64,000 bases of DNA, taken from Lacticaseibacillus rhamnosus (lineage in GTDB: Bacteria > Bacillota > Bacilli > Lactobacillales > Lactobacillaceae). The notes under the pieces are model-generated. The model did no database searches. It was given only the letters and a program-made list of their open reading frames with translations, and was not told where the DNA came from. The translations under genes were made by a program, and so were the position numbers. This document shows, piece by piece, positions 37,142-47,405 of the stretch. Location of the stretch: positions 2,604,001 to 2,668,000 of the forward strand of contig NZ_LR134331.1 in assembly GCF_900636965.1 (NCBI RefSeq), written 5' to 3'. Each line of letters begins with the position of its first letter. Positions within the stretch are counted from its first letter, which is position 1.

Positions 37142-37208
37142 ATGTAAAGTTTGCTTGACATTTTAGTCAAAAGAGATTATATTACATGATGTAAAGTAAG
37201 CTTTACAA
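37142..37208 (+). promoter_or_regulatory. promoter and operators of the Xre regulator gene
   Basis: TTGACA (37155-37160), 17-nt spacer, TATATT (37178-37183). TGTAAAGT occurs upstream (about 37143) and again at 37190, where it forms the perfect 18-bp palindrome TGTAAAG-TAAG-CTTTACA just downstream of the -10. The -35 itself lies in a TTGAC / GTCAA inverted repeat. This is a convincing autoregulatory operator layout. Confidence 0.75.
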
Positions 37209-37223
37209 AGCGAGGTGTAGCTT

Positions 37224-37436
37224 TTGGAAAATCGGATCGAAACATTGCGCAATCAACATCACTTAACGCAACAAGACTTAGCCGATCGCTTAGAAGTTTC
37301 GCGCCAAACCGTTAGTTCTCTCGAAAACGGCAGATATAACCCCTCACTCGGACTCGCATTTAAGCTTTCACATGTATTTAACCTACCCATCGAACGCATT
37401 TTTATCGATGAAAGTGCGGATTCGAAGTTGCTATAA
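37224..37436 (+). CDS. Xre-family transcriptional regulator (YozG-like)
   Basis: A 70-residue protein consisting of one Cro/CI helix-turn-helix: LTQQDLADRLEVSRQTVSSL is the HTH, followed by ENGRYNPSLGLAFKL, the classic form in this family. The start is a TTG with GAGGTG 6 nt upstream. Small regulators of this type usually sit beside a membrane protein that they control, as here (next gene 50 bp downstream). Probably autoregulated through the TGTAAAG palindromes in front of it. Confidence 0.9.
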   Translation: MENRIETLRNQHHLTQQDLADRLEVSRQTVSSLENGRYNPSLGLAFKLSHVFNLPIERIFIDESADSKLL

Positions 37437-37486
37437 CCCATCCTGAATGATCAATCACTGTTTGTTTTACCAAGGAGGTAACCGTC

Positions 37487-37933
37487 ATGAAAAGAATTTT
37501 GCACGTTATGCCTTTAACGAGTTGGTTAGCGTGGTTTGGCGCTTTTGGCTTTGCCATGTTATACCGGTATAGCAAAGCCATTGTTCCAGAAAGTATCGAA
37601 AAGGTTCTTTTGGTAACAGTTGCGGTCCTTGTCAGCTATGCTATTTTTGCAACTCAGCAGCGAACCGAAACTCAGCGAATCCAAAAGCTGCAACATGGAT
37701 CGCTTTCTGATAAGAGGCTTGCTAATGAGATGAACGATGAGCGCAATCAAATGATTATCGGCAAAGCAGCCGTTCTCTCTATTAAGTGGATTGTCCTTTT
37801 GAACATCGCCGCCTTGTTTGTCATGGCAGCATTGGACGTATCAAGCGTTGCCATAGTTCTTCTTGCACTAAGCACTATTATGATCCCAATTCTCAATATC
37901 ATCCTTCAGGTACACTTGAATCGAACAATGTAA
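37487..37933 (+). CDS. small membrane protein next to the Xre regulator
   Basis: A 148-residue membrane protein with two N-terminal and two C-terminal spans (about 10-30, 38-55, 100-118, 123-142) and a charged central loop (QQRTETQRIQKLQ...NDERNQMIIGKA). The RLANEMNDERN type loop resembles DUF2178-like proteins that accompany YozG/Xre regulators. The function is unknown. AAGGAGG stands 8 nt before the ATG. Forms a two-gene operon with the regulator. Confidence 0.7.
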   Translation: MKRILHVMPLTSWLAWFGAFGFAMLYRYSKAIVPESIEKVLLVTVAVLVSYAIFATQQRTETQRIQKLQHGSLSDKRLANEMNDERNQMIIGKAAVLSIKWIVLLNIAALFVMAALDVSSVAIVLLALSTIMIPILNIILQVHLNRTM

Positions 37934-37944
37934 CCATAAACGCA

Positions 37945-37979
37945 TAAAAAGGGCACTTCATTTTGAAGTGCCCTTTTAT
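37945..37979 (+). terminator. bidirectional terminator
   Basis: AAAAAGGGCACTTC / GAAGTGCCCTTTTAT with a 4-nt loop. It serves the Xre operon and the convergent metG. Confidence 0.9.
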
Positions 37980-37991
37980 TATAGCGTTCAA

Positions 37992-39992
<2,001 letters not shown>

Positions 39993-40021
39993 TTAATTCA
40001 GAATGAGTCTAGTATAACAGA

Positions 40022-40445
40022 GTGTGAGCAGGAACGCTTAGAAATCGAAGTGAGCGTGAACCGGCGCGCTTAGAAGTCGGAGTGTAAGTGGCCTCAAACG
40101 TGATGGCCCGGTTTTGGCCATTGCGTTTGAGGTCCTTACACGCAGACTTCTGCGCCGGTGAGCGCGTTATGGGCATAAGCTGGAACATAAGCGGCCTTAA
40201 GCGTGATGGCCGGGCTTGGCCATCGCGTTCGAGGTCCTTACACGCAGACTTCTGCGCCGGTGAGCGCGTTATGGTGAGCGTGAACAGGGCCGCTTTGAAA
40301 CCGGAGTGTAAGCGGCCTCAGGCGTGATGGTCGGGCTTTGACCATTGCGCCTGAGGTCCTTACACTCCGGTTTCTGGCCCTGTGAGCGCGGTTATGGGCA
40401 TAAGCTGGAGCACAAGCGATCTCAGACACGATGGCCCGTTCCACC
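40022..40445 (+). repeat. palindromic hairpin units (locus G)
   Basis: A fragment (40022-40050), unit 1 (40052-40166) with CCTCAAACG / CGTTTGAGG, unit 2 (40160-40268) with diverged arms, and a new full unit 3 (40275-40390) with outer arms CAGGGCC / GGCCCTG, AGTGTAAG/ CTTACACT extended to CCGGAGTGTAAG / CTTACACTCCGG, and apex ATGGTC / GACCAT. A partial fourth follows to 40445. It lies between pip and metG; the metG promoter must lie within or next to it. Confidence 0.9.
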
Positions 40446-40492
40446 TTTATCCAGCTACTCTTCTCAAGCCAAAATCCATACGCCCCAAGCAG

Positions 40493-41374
40493 TCAATCAT
40501 TTGCCGCCAACCATTGATCCAGAACATGAATGAACTCATCATGTTGATCTAGCAGCGCCAAATGCCGACTATTAGCGAACAAGTGCCACTTTGCACCGGG
40601 AATATGGTCTACCACGCTTTTGGCAATCAAAGGCGTGCACAGATCATCCGTTCCGCTCGTCACCAAAACAGGCACATGGATTTTGTGCAACTGGTCGGTC
40701 ACATCAAAATCACTGATGGTACCATTTTCCGTAAATTCATTTGGCCCTTCCGCAATCAGACTAGCGCGTTTCCCATTCGTTGGTCGACGTAATGGTTCAG
40801 GCGAATTTTCATCTGGATCATCCCAGCAATATTTTTCCATGTAGCGATCATTTGCGGCTAGATACTTCACGTTGGTAAAATCACCGGTGCGCTCCGCTTC
40901 AGCAATTGCCGCTCGGTCTTCGTAACTAAGATACTTGATTAGCCGATGTTGCTCTTGAACCCACAACTTAATTGAAGCCGGTGAGCCATCAATCATGACA
41001 CTTTTAATGCCTTGCGGGTCAAAGCTAGTCAGATAATACATCTCCAACATCCCGCCCCATGACTGACCGAGCATATGTAACTCATCCAAGTGCAGGAACT
41101 TACGCAAAGCAACAAGCTCTTCGGCCCAAGTTTCCTTCACATAAACCCCCGGATCTTCCGGGAGCGATGACTTACCACAGCCAACCTGATCATACATAAT
41201 CAACTGCCGACCGGTTTCGGCATAGTCATCCATGAGCTCAAAATAATTATGCGACGAACCCGGGCCACCATGAATCAACAACGGCGCTTTATCGGCACTA
41301 GGTTCACCGACAATGCGATAGTAGGTTTTATATTCATGAAACGGCATGTATCCTTCTTTAATCTTCACAACCAT
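40493..41374 (-). CDS. pip: proline iminopeptidase
   Basis: An alpha/beta-hydrolase that removes N-terminal proline from peptides, part of the casein-peptide breakdown system of lactobacilli. It has 293 residues. HGGPGSSHNYFE (oxyanion loop), GQSWGGML with the nucleophile Ser, the acid in SGTDDLC, and the terminal His in SRHLALLD form the expected triad. I start at 41374 (MVVKIKEGY), which matches the beginning of PepIP proteins. The open frame runs 32 codons further up, but that part is translated repeat locus H and should not be included. Confidence 0.92.
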   Translation of the reverse strand: MVVKIKEGYMPFHEYKTYYRIVGEPSADKAPLLIHGGPGSSHNYFELMDDYAETGRQLIMYDQVGCGKSSLPEDPGVYVKETWAEELVALRKFLHLDELHMLGQSWGGMLEMYYLTSFDPQGIKSVMIDGSPASIKLWVQEQHRLIKYLSYEDRAAIAEAERTGDFTNVKYLAANDRYMEKYCWDDPDENSPEPLRRPTNGKRASLIAEGPNEFTENGTISDFDVTDQLHKIHVPVLVTSGTDDLCTPLIAKSVVDHIPGAKWHLFANSRHLALLDQHDEFIHVLDQWLAAND

Positions 41375-41400
41375 CCAAACATTCGACCTTTCAAGAAAGT

Positions 41401-41515
41401 GAGCGCGAGCCGGCGCGGTTAGAAACCGGAGTGTAAGCGGCCTTAAGCGTGATGGCCCGCTCTTGGCCATTGCGCTTAAGGTCCTTACACTCCGACTTCT
41501 GTGCCGGGGAGCGCG
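41401..41515 (+). repeat. palindromic hairpin unit (locus H)
   Basis: A single unit between GAGCGCG at 41401 and 41509. The central arms are CCTTAAGCG / CGCTTAAGG and the apex is ATGGCC / GGCCAT. The basal arms are mismatched (AGAAACC against GACTTCT), as if the two halves came from different versions. It lies directly before pip. Nothing else is seen in the rest of the gap to 41679. Confidence 0.87.
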
Positions 41516-41679
41516 TTATGGTGAGCACGAACAAACGGTCTTCTACGCTAGCAAACACGTTACGTTATCGTTGCCAAAAATCGCACGCACGCAACCTAAC
41601 GTACTTACTGCGATTTTACTACGCATCGGCAATACTGTCAGACAAAATATGAAAATTGTCTAAAAAAACCATTAAAACG

Positions 41680-42492
41680 CTAAAACAAATCCAACTGCCG
41701 CGGCGCCAACCCGGGAAAATCCAGTCCTAACATATCAATCAACTGCTGAGCGTTTGCTGCCGCGTCATGTCCGCCATTGTTATTGAAGATAACCGTCACA
41801 TTTTTGCTTTTCAAATGCTTCACGATTAAGGCAAACGCCTCTAACTCGGCTTGACTGTACCGATAATTGGTTCGTTCCGTTGTCTTAGCACCGCTTTGCC
41901 CCCAAGCCTGGTTGCGCCCATGTAACCGTAAAATTGTCAGTTCAGGGTTCGTGGCAATTGGCACCAATGGGACTGAACCGCTCACGGTCTGCGCCTCATC
42001 GACCACCACATGAATGTCGCCAGCAGCTTTGAGCAAGTCAATCGTTGCGGCACGATACGCCGGTAAGTACCAACTAGGATGACGAAACTCAATAGCCACC
42101 GGCAGATCAGGCAGCCATTGGTTCATATTTTGTAAATATCGGACATTTTCCGCCGTTACGCCAAAGTATGGTGGGAACTGGCACAAAACCGCTTGTAATT
42201 GATGCGTGGCAGTCAACGGCGCCACCATGTCGTTGAAGCGCGAAAATTCGGCCACCAAGTCTTGCGTTGCGGCATGTTTCGTCATCAATTTGCTTGCTTT
42301 AACGATAAACTGAAAGCCCGCCGGCACCTGCGCCTGCCACCGTCGCACTAGATCAGCGGTTTTCAACCCATAAAACGTGGTATCCAGTTCAATGACCGGA
42401 AAATACTGGGCGTAATCAGCAAACGTACTGCGCTTACCATTGGCCGCCAAGCTAGGGTGATCGGCCACGCTGGTTAATCCGACCCTAATCAT
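41680..42492 (-). CDS. DUF72 (YecE-like) family protein
   Basis: A 270-residue TIM-barrel-like protein of the DUF72 family. It begins MIRVGLTS and shows FPVIELDTTFYGLK, FQFIVKASKLMTKH, PVAIEFRHPSWY, LRLHGRNQAW and VIFNNNGGHDAAANAQQL (an Asn-Asn-Gly-Ala type end), all characteristic. The biochemical role is unknown. It overlaps the upstream Nudix gene by 8 bp; GGTGAG lies 4 nt before the ATG at 42492, so the two are coupled. The longer upstream frame is not supported. Confidence 0.85.
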   Translation of the reverse strand: MIRVGLTSVADHPSLAANGKRSTFADYAQYFPVIELDTTFYGLKTADLVRRWQAQVPAGFQFIVKASKLMTKHAATQDLVAEFSRFNDMVAPLTATHQLQAVLCQFPPYFGVTAENVRYLQNMNQWLPDLPVAIEFRHPSWYLPAYRAATIDLLKAAGDIHVVVDEAQTVSGSVPLVPIATNPELTILRLHGRNQAWGQSGAKTTERTNYRYSQAELEAFALIVKHLKSKNVTVIFNNNGGHDAAANAQQLIDMLGLDFPGLAPRQLDLF

Positions 42493-42964
42493 GGAACTCA
42501 CCATCTGCAATTCGAAATGCCTGAAGCGTGTCGCCGTTAAAGTAGGAAGCATAATCATGTTTTTCGCCATTCAACGCATATTTCAGCAACGGCTGCAGAT
42601 CCGGCACCAACCCGGGATTATCCGCCAGCAGCCACGTTTTGGAAAAAGTCGCTAAAATACCTTCCCGCGTCGCTTGCGGTCCTAAAAACGGCTCATCGGT
42701 TTTCCCGAAAAAGGCGTAAAGCTCACCCCGTAATTGGCCATCAACATGCCAAAAAACGCGCCCAACGCCCGTTAACTCATGAGCAGGGATGATAATGTGG
42801 CTTTCCTCCTGTAACTCCCGTGCTGCACAAACAGCAGGTGTTTCATCAGGCAGGAACTTACCACCCAACGTATTCCACATCCCGCGATACGGTGGATTCG
42901 TCCGGTTGATTAACAACCAACCACTTGGCGTTTCAACAGTCACCAACGTATATTTTTTAACCAT
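42485..42964 (-). CDS. Nudix hydrolase (8-oxo-dGTP diphosphatase-like)
   Basis: A 159-residue Nudix protein. The box reads GGKFLPDETPAVCAARELQE followed by ES, with the metal-binding RELQEE core. The final Gly of the box is replaced by His (ESH). N-terminal KKYTLVTVETPSGWLLINR and MWNTLGGK are typical of MutT/YtkD-like enzymes of this family. The substrate is not known. The first gene of a two-gene operon with DUF72. Confidence 0.85.
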   Translation of the reverse strand: MVKKYTLVTVETPSGWLLINRTNPPYRGMWNTLGGKFLPDETPAVCAARELQEESHIIIPAHELTGVGRVFWHVDGQLRGELYAFFGKTDEPFLGPQATREGILATFSKTWLLADNPGLVPDLQPLLKYALNGEKHDYASYFNGDTLQAFRIADGEFHD

Positions 42965-43011
42965 ACCCGAAAAACTCCTTATTAAGGCGTAACATTCAAA
43001 TTAACTCTAGT

Positions 43012-43091
43012 AAAAAGGCGCCGATTTGATCAGCACCCTCAACGTTGGAGTAAAACGTTAGAGAATACCGGTCACAATTTGGCGTCTTTTT
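43012..43091 (-). terminator. long imperfect hairpin downstream of hicD
   Basis: AAAAAGGCGCC (43012) and GGCGTCTTTTT (43081) form the outer stem, with further partial pairing and an inner AACGTT / AACGTT stem. On the minus strand a T-run follows, so it can terminate the dehydrogenase gene. It is more elaborate than a usual terminator. Confidence 0.5.
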
Positions 43092-43121
43092 ATGCATGAC
43101 ATCAATGCTACTGGATTAATC

Positions 43122-44027
43122 TTACTTCATCTTTTCCACTGTAGCTTTAATGATGCCCGCGGAATGAACATACTTAGCGCGCTCTTCATCGGTAAGCTTC
43201 AACTTAGGCGTGTTAACAACACCGAGCTTGCCAATCGTCGCCGGATGACCGATGGCGATACCGAATTCAGGATCATAGTTAGCGCACGGAAAAATCCGCT
43301 TGGCATCACTGATGATCGCCTGCGTCATTTCGGTTGCAATGGTGGCAATGCCGTAGCTGGTATAATGTTTGGCCTGATAAATCTTCCAGCCGCCAGCCCG
43401 CGCCGCATCAGCTAATTGATCATAATCTACTTGCGCATAATCCGTGATTGGCTCGTTGTTAACCCGCACCGTTGACCACGCCGTAAATTGTGACTCGCCA
43501 TGCTCACCCATGTTATAACCGCGAACATCGGCGACATTCACATTTAGCGATTCAGCAACCGCGCGCCGCATCCGATAAGTATCCAGCGAGGTGCCAGTGC
43601 CAATAATCTGGGACTTTGGTAGGTCAAGTAAATATTGCCAATAGCTGGTGACAGCATCACAAGGATTGGTGATATCCAGCAAAACGCCATGGAATCCGGA
43701 CGCTTTCAACTTTGGTGCCACATCGTCTAATGCTTGTTTTGACGTTTGGGTTTCACCAATTCGATCGCCGTTTGAAATCGCACCGATATTGCCAACCGCG
43801 GAAATGACAACATCTGCATCTTTCAAAGCATCGTAATCATTGACGATAATCTCGGTATAAGTCGGCAATCCACCAAGTGCATCCTTCAAATCATAACTTT
43901 CGCCTTCAGCTAAATCAGCCTTTTGGTCAATTAGCACCAGACGATCCGCAATCCCCTTGCTAACGAGATTAAATGCTGTTGTCACCCCAACATGTCCAAT
44001 ACCGATAATACCAATGGTTCTTGCCAA
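43122..44027 (-). CDS. L-2-hydroxyisocaproate dehydrogenase-like (L-lactate/malate dehydrogenase family)
   Basis: An NAD-dependent 2-hydroxyacid dehydrogenase, 301 residues. The Rossmann motif is IGIIGIGHVGVTTAF, with Asp for NAD ribose in LVLIDQKAD. The substrate loop starts ISAVGNIGAISNGDR, resembling HicDH rather than the ARP of true LDH. DITNPCDAVT and the catalytic His in NMGEHGESQF are conserved. Reduces branched 2-ketoacids such as 2-ketoisocaproate, important in amino acid catabolism and flavour. Other family members cannot be excluded. Confidence 0.85.
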   Translation of the reverse strand: MARTIGIIGIGHVGVTTAFNLVSKGIADRLVLIDQKADLAEGESYDLKDALGGLPTYTEIIVNDYDALKDADVVISAVGNIGAISNGDRIGETQTSKQALDDVAPKLKASGFHGVLLDITNPCDAVTSYWQYLLDLPKSQIIGTGTSLDTYRMRRAVAESLNVNVADVRGYNMGEHGESQFTAWSTVRVNNEPITDYAQVDYDQLADAARAGGWKIYQAKHYTSYGIATIATEMTQAIISDAKRIFPCANYDPEFGIAIGHPATIGKLGVVNTPKLKLTDEERAKYVHSAGIIKATVEKMK

Positions 44028-44051
44028 GATAAAAACCCCTTTTCACAAAGT

Positions 44052-44648
44052 TTAGTTTTTCGGGCCATGTAGCAAATGCCGTTCAACCCGCTGATCCGGG
44101 ATGGCCCACAAGAGTAACATTACCAAGTCCAGTATGATCGTTAACGGTGGCCAAAGCAAAGCCAAAATCATGGCAACAAATGCGATGATGATCGAACCGA
44201 TTGCTTTCCAGTTATGCTGGCGATTGTATAAAGCAGCCAATTCAGAGTGTGGTCCATTAACTCGCCGCAATGTCTCTACCAACAATAGATAACTAATATT
44301 GGCCATTAAAACCACAAAGCCATAGATCAATTCCGGTCCAAACGCTTCAACATGCCCTTCGCCAACCCAGCTGGTGGCAAAAGGAAACATTGAAATAGCT
44401 AACATAAATAGCGAGTTGGCCCACATTACCCGCCAATCAATGCGCTTAACCAGCTGAAAAAGGTGATGATGATTATTCCAGTACACCATCAACGTTAAAA
44501 ACGAGACCAGGTAAATACCAAACACGCCGCGAAGTTCCCAAAGCGAAGCCAATGAACCGCTGTGGGGCGGATTTAATTCCAACACCAAAATCGTCAAAAT
44601 AATGGCAATCACAGCATCGGTAAATGCTTCTAGCCGTCCTTTGTTCAC
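44052..44648 (-). CDS. TMEM175-family (DUF1211) membrane protein
   Basis: A 198-residue membrane protein with about six spans and almost no soluble tail. The TMEM175 signature is RLEAFTDAVIAIILTILVLE in the first helix. I start at a GTG at 44648 (VNKGRLEAF), preceded by AAGGGG at 8 nt. The frame continues 67 codons upstream, overlapping the sirtuin gene, without support. A paralogue of the gene at 8984-9859. Probably a K+ channel or related cation channel. Confidence 0.82.
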   Translation of the reverse strand: MNKGRLEAFTDAVIAIILTILVLELNPPHSGSLASLWELRGVFGIYLVSFLTLMVYWNNHHHLFQLVKRIDWRVMWANSLFMLAISMFPFATSWVGEGHVEAFGPELIYGFVVLMANISYLLLVETLRRVNGPHSELAALYNRQHNWKAIGSIIIAFVAMILALLWPPLTIILDLVMLLLWAIPDQRVERHLLHGPKN

Positions 44649-44682
44649 AAGCCATTCCCCTTTTCGTGCACCTTGTAAATGA

Positions 44683-45375
44683 TCAGACGTGCAAATCGGC
44701 AAAAATATCGGTGGCATCTCCCAATACCATGTGGCCACCTTGAGGCAAGGCGATCTGCTCCCGATTAACGGCCACAATCGTCGCGTCCGGTTGCGCATAA
44801 CCGATGAGTCCAGCAAATGGATAAACCACAAAACTGGTGCCAACGACAATCAATAAGTCAGCCGACGCAATCGCGTTAATGGCGGCACTGACCGTATCCG
44901 GGTTGATTGGTTCGCCATATAACACAATATCCGGCCGTAAAATACCGCCATCTGCTGCGTGCACGTCGCTTTTCAAATAAGTCTGATAATCAAAATGTTG
45001 GTGACACTGCTGACAATAAATGCGGTACAGATTACCGTGAAACTCGACCACATGCTTGGCTCCTGCTTGGCGGTCAAGTCCATCAACGTTTTGCGTGACA
45101 ATGGCGCCCTTTTGATTACTAATCGCCGCCATTTTTTCATGAATCACATTGGGTTTGGCATCAGGGTAATACATGTTGTTCACGACGAATTCATGAAAAT
45201 CTTCATGATGTGCCTGCAGATTATCAATGGAAAGCGCGTACTCGGGATCAACCTTATCAGCATACAGGCCACCCTTTGAGCGATAATCCGGAATCCCCGA
45301 AGCCGTTGACACCCCTGCTCCGGTCATAAACGTCACATACTTAGCCTGAGTCACTGCCGTCTGTAAATCAAACAT
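44683..45375 (-). CDS. NAD-dependent protein deacylase (Sir2 family) with altered zinc ligands
   Basis: A sirtuin of 230 residues. The NAD site reads TGAGVSTASGIPDYR (18-32), then TQNVDGLDRQAG (94-105), the catalytic His113 in EFHGN, and VVGTSFVVYPFAGL near 180. Sirtuins normally hold zinc with four Cys as two CxxC pairs. Here the first pair is present (Cys121, Cys124 in CQQC), but the second, expected just before GGxLRPD, is replaced by His139 and Asp142 (HAADGGILRPD). The fold may use a Cys2-His-Asp site or lack zinc. It lies 34 bp upstream of the TMEM175 gene. Confidence 0.88.
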   Translation of the reverse strand: MFDLQTAVTQAKYVTFMTGAGVSTASGIPDYRSKGGLYADKVDPEYALSIDNLQAHHEDFHEFVVNNMYYPDAKPNVIHEKMAAISNQKGAIVTQNVDGLDRQAGAKHVVEFHGNLYRIYCQQCHQHFDYQTYLKSDVHAADGGILRPDIVLYGEPINPDTVSAAINAIASADLLIVVGTSFVVYPFAGLIGYAQPDATIVAVNREQIALPQGGHMVLGDATDIFADLHV

Positions 45376-45593
45376 TAGCCATCCCTCCGTCGTTATCTCT
45401 TCCTATCACCAATATAGCAAGCATCCCAACCAGTATTATTTAATTGCCGTCAACGTTTCCCCTTGACAAGTCGTTTCAAGTCCATGACAGCGCATTCAGC
45501 CGCCAAAAATAATTTTGTATTTCTTAACATTCTACGGTCGAAAGGTGTAATATTATTCTATATAAAGATTGATAGAAAGGTGTCTTGATTGTC

Positions 45594-45740
45594 ATGAAAT
45601 CCTTTCGGTGGTCGCACTTCTTTAGTTATTTGATTATGGCCATTGTTTTAGTTTTCTTTGCCATTGTTCTTTACCAGGTAGTCATGCTTGGTATTCAATC
45701 CGTCACTAACGGCTTCTTTATTAATTTCGGTCATCATTAA
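45594..45740 (+). CDS. micro-ORF, single-span membrane peptide
   Basis: A 48-codon frame beginning MKSFRWSHFFSYLIM with one strong hydrophobic span (about 10-35) and a positively charged N-terminus. AAAGGTG lies 11 nt before the ATG, and a TTG three codons earlier is also possible. A TTAACA / TAATAT promoter-like pair with 18-nt spacing lies at about 45525-45555. The stop overlaps the stop of the convergent 45737 gene by 2 bp. The function is unknown, but similar short membrane peptides are common and under-annotated in lactobacilli. Confidence 0.55.
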   Translation: MKSFRWSHFFSYLIMAIVLVFFAIVLYQVVMLGIQSVTNGFFINFGHH

Positions 45741-46663
45741 CGGATTGTATAATCCAGTTGGTACTGCGCCAGAACGTCATTCAGCGGTTGTTGATACAGC
45801 TGCTGGAAGGCTTCTGGCGTTGTTGCGTTCTCGGACAGCGGCAAGACGAAGGCATTTTGGTCATCACTTCGACCCATGGCAACATAAGCAGGCTGCTTAG
45901 TGTCCCGATCGCGGTAGCCACTGTGCTTGATTAGGTAAACCTGATCCAAGGTGAGTCGCAATTGCCGTTTGGATAAAACCGGTGACAACGTAGCGAATTC
46001 CTGATCGTTTGTGGGTTGATAGCCTAGTTGCTCAATTAAGGCATCAAAGCGGCTAAACAAATGCACGATGGCACGGCGCAACCCAAACGGTGAATCGAGT
46101 TTCTGCTCGTTAATCAACTGAAAAAGTTCTTGAGCGTAAGGCAATGCTTGCGGGTAGGCAGCTGCCAAATCAGCGGGCAGCTTGCCATCTAAAAAGCCTA
46201 ACAGATCAAGTAACGATAAAATTCGGTAGATGACCAATTGATCGTCAGCTTCAGCAGGTACATTTTGCTTGAATCCGGCTAACACTTGCGCCACGACTGC
46301 ATCCGTGATTAACCCGTGTTCGCGTTGCCATGCCACCACCAACATATGCATCGCCGCATTATACAAAGCGGTACTGGTGGCGTAAAGCTGATCATCGACT
46401 TGAGGATCACCGCTTAGCAAATGAAATTGCAACTGCGAATAGCCTTTCATCTGATACAACAAGTGAAGTAATTCGTGACTCAGTGTGTAATCCGCATTCG
46501 TTGTATCCGTCACCACTACCTCTAGCGTACCATCTTTTTTCAATCGCTGATGGCTCTGGTCGTGAGTCAAGACCCCACTTGCCTCGCCTTGAATGACCAC
46601 TTCTAACGGATGATCATAGTGTTGTTTAACCTCGTCAAGTAATACCTGAACATTTTCTTGCAT
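45737..46663 (-). CDS. IpaB/EvcA-family protein with HExxH motif
   Basis: A 308-residue protein matching what lactobacillus annotations call IpaB/EvcA family. An HExxH zinc-protease-type motif is at residues 63-67 (SHELLHLLY), preceded by a beta strand LEVVVTDTTNADYTL, which is the usual arrangement in gluzincin-like proteases. A later Asp/Glu region could give the third ligand. There is no signal peptide, so it is cytoplasmic. The role is unknown; the family name is historical and gives no evidence of a link to virulence. AGGAG lies 10 nt before the ATG at 46663. Confidence 0.75.
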   Translation of the reverse strand: MQENVQVLLDEVKQHYDHPLEVVIQGEASGVLTHDQSHQRLKKDGTLEVVVTDTTNADYTLSHELLHLLYQMKGYSQLQFHLLSGDPQVDDQLYATSTALYNAAMHMLVVAWQREHGLITDAVVAQVLAGFKQNVPAEADDQLVIYRILSLLDLLGFLDGKLPADLAAAYPQALPYAQELFQLINEQKLDSPFGLRRAIVHLFSRFDALIEQLGYQPTNDQEFATLSPVLSKRQLRLTLDQVYLIKHSGYRDRDTKQPAYVAMGRSDDQNAFVLPLSENATTPEAFQQLYQQPLNDVLAQYQLDYTIR

Positions 46664-46794
46664 GCCAATAATTCTCCTTTTGCCTGCGTGATCGGAATAT
46701 TGAGCCAATTAAGCAGTCATTTTTCCGGTAACGATTGGCTTTCATGTTTTTGATCCACTATCATTAAGGTAGCGATAAAAAGGAGGAAATTCAA

Positions 46795-47304
46795 ATGAAA
46801 CTATCCGTACCACTTGTTAACGGCCAGCTTGATGATCGTTATGGCAAACATGCTACCGGTGCTGATGTTAAAAACGGTTACCCGATTACGAGTTTTCCGT
46901 TTACGATTGAAGATGCCCCTGCAGGTACCGTCAGTTTTGCCCTTTGGTTCCTCGACTATGATGCCGTTCCGGTTGGCGGTCTGCCGTGGATTCACTGGAA
47001 CGCAGCCAATATTCCGGCATCGGTCACTAAGATTCCTGCTGGTGCCAGTCATCATAACCTCGTGCCGATGATTGAAGGTAAAAATGCGACGGCCGGTCAT
47101 TTGGTGGGTAACACGGATCCGTTTACCCGGGAAGGCTATGTTGGCCCGCAACCACCTGACAAGGATCACGATTACACGTTGATTGTTTTCGCGTTAGATA
47201 CTAAGTTACCACTGCAACCGGGTTTCTGGTTAAATGAAGCCCGCCATGCCATGAAAGGTCATATTTTAGCCCAGGCAGAAGTTGACCTCCCATCACGGGT
47301 TTAA
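46795..47304 (+). CDS. YbhB/YbcL (PEBP) family protein
   Basis: A 169-residue protein of the phosphatidylethanolamine-binding / Raf kinase inhibitor-like fold. PFTIEDAPAGTVSFALWFLD, GGLPWIHWNAANIP (conserved His-Trp) and YVGPQPPDKDHDYTLIVFAL are the classic segments. Bacterial members have no settled function. AAAGGAGG lies 8 nt before the ATG. It is monocistronic, with a strong terminator after it. Confidence 0.9.
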   Translation: MKLSVPLVNGQLDDRYGKHATGADVKNGYPITSFPFTIEDAPAGTVSFALWFLDYDAVPVGGLPWIHWNAANIPASVTKIPAGASHHNLVPMIEGKNATAGHLVGNTDPFTREGYVGPQPPDKDHDYTLIVFALDTKLPLQPGFWLNEARHAMKGHILAQAEVDLPSRV

Positions 47305-47333
47305 GTGCGGGGTTGCTAAAAAGTAAGTTACTC

Positions 47334-47367
47334 AAAAAGCCTGCTGATCAGTTTCAGCAGGCTTTTT
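47334..47367 (+). terminator. terminator after the PEBP gene
   Basis: AAAAAGCCTGCTGA / TCAGCAGGCTTTTT with a 6-nt loop. Confidence 0.9.
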
Positions 47368-47405
47368 GAATTTAGCTCAACTTTGCAACTTTACAGTCCA
47401 GTCCT

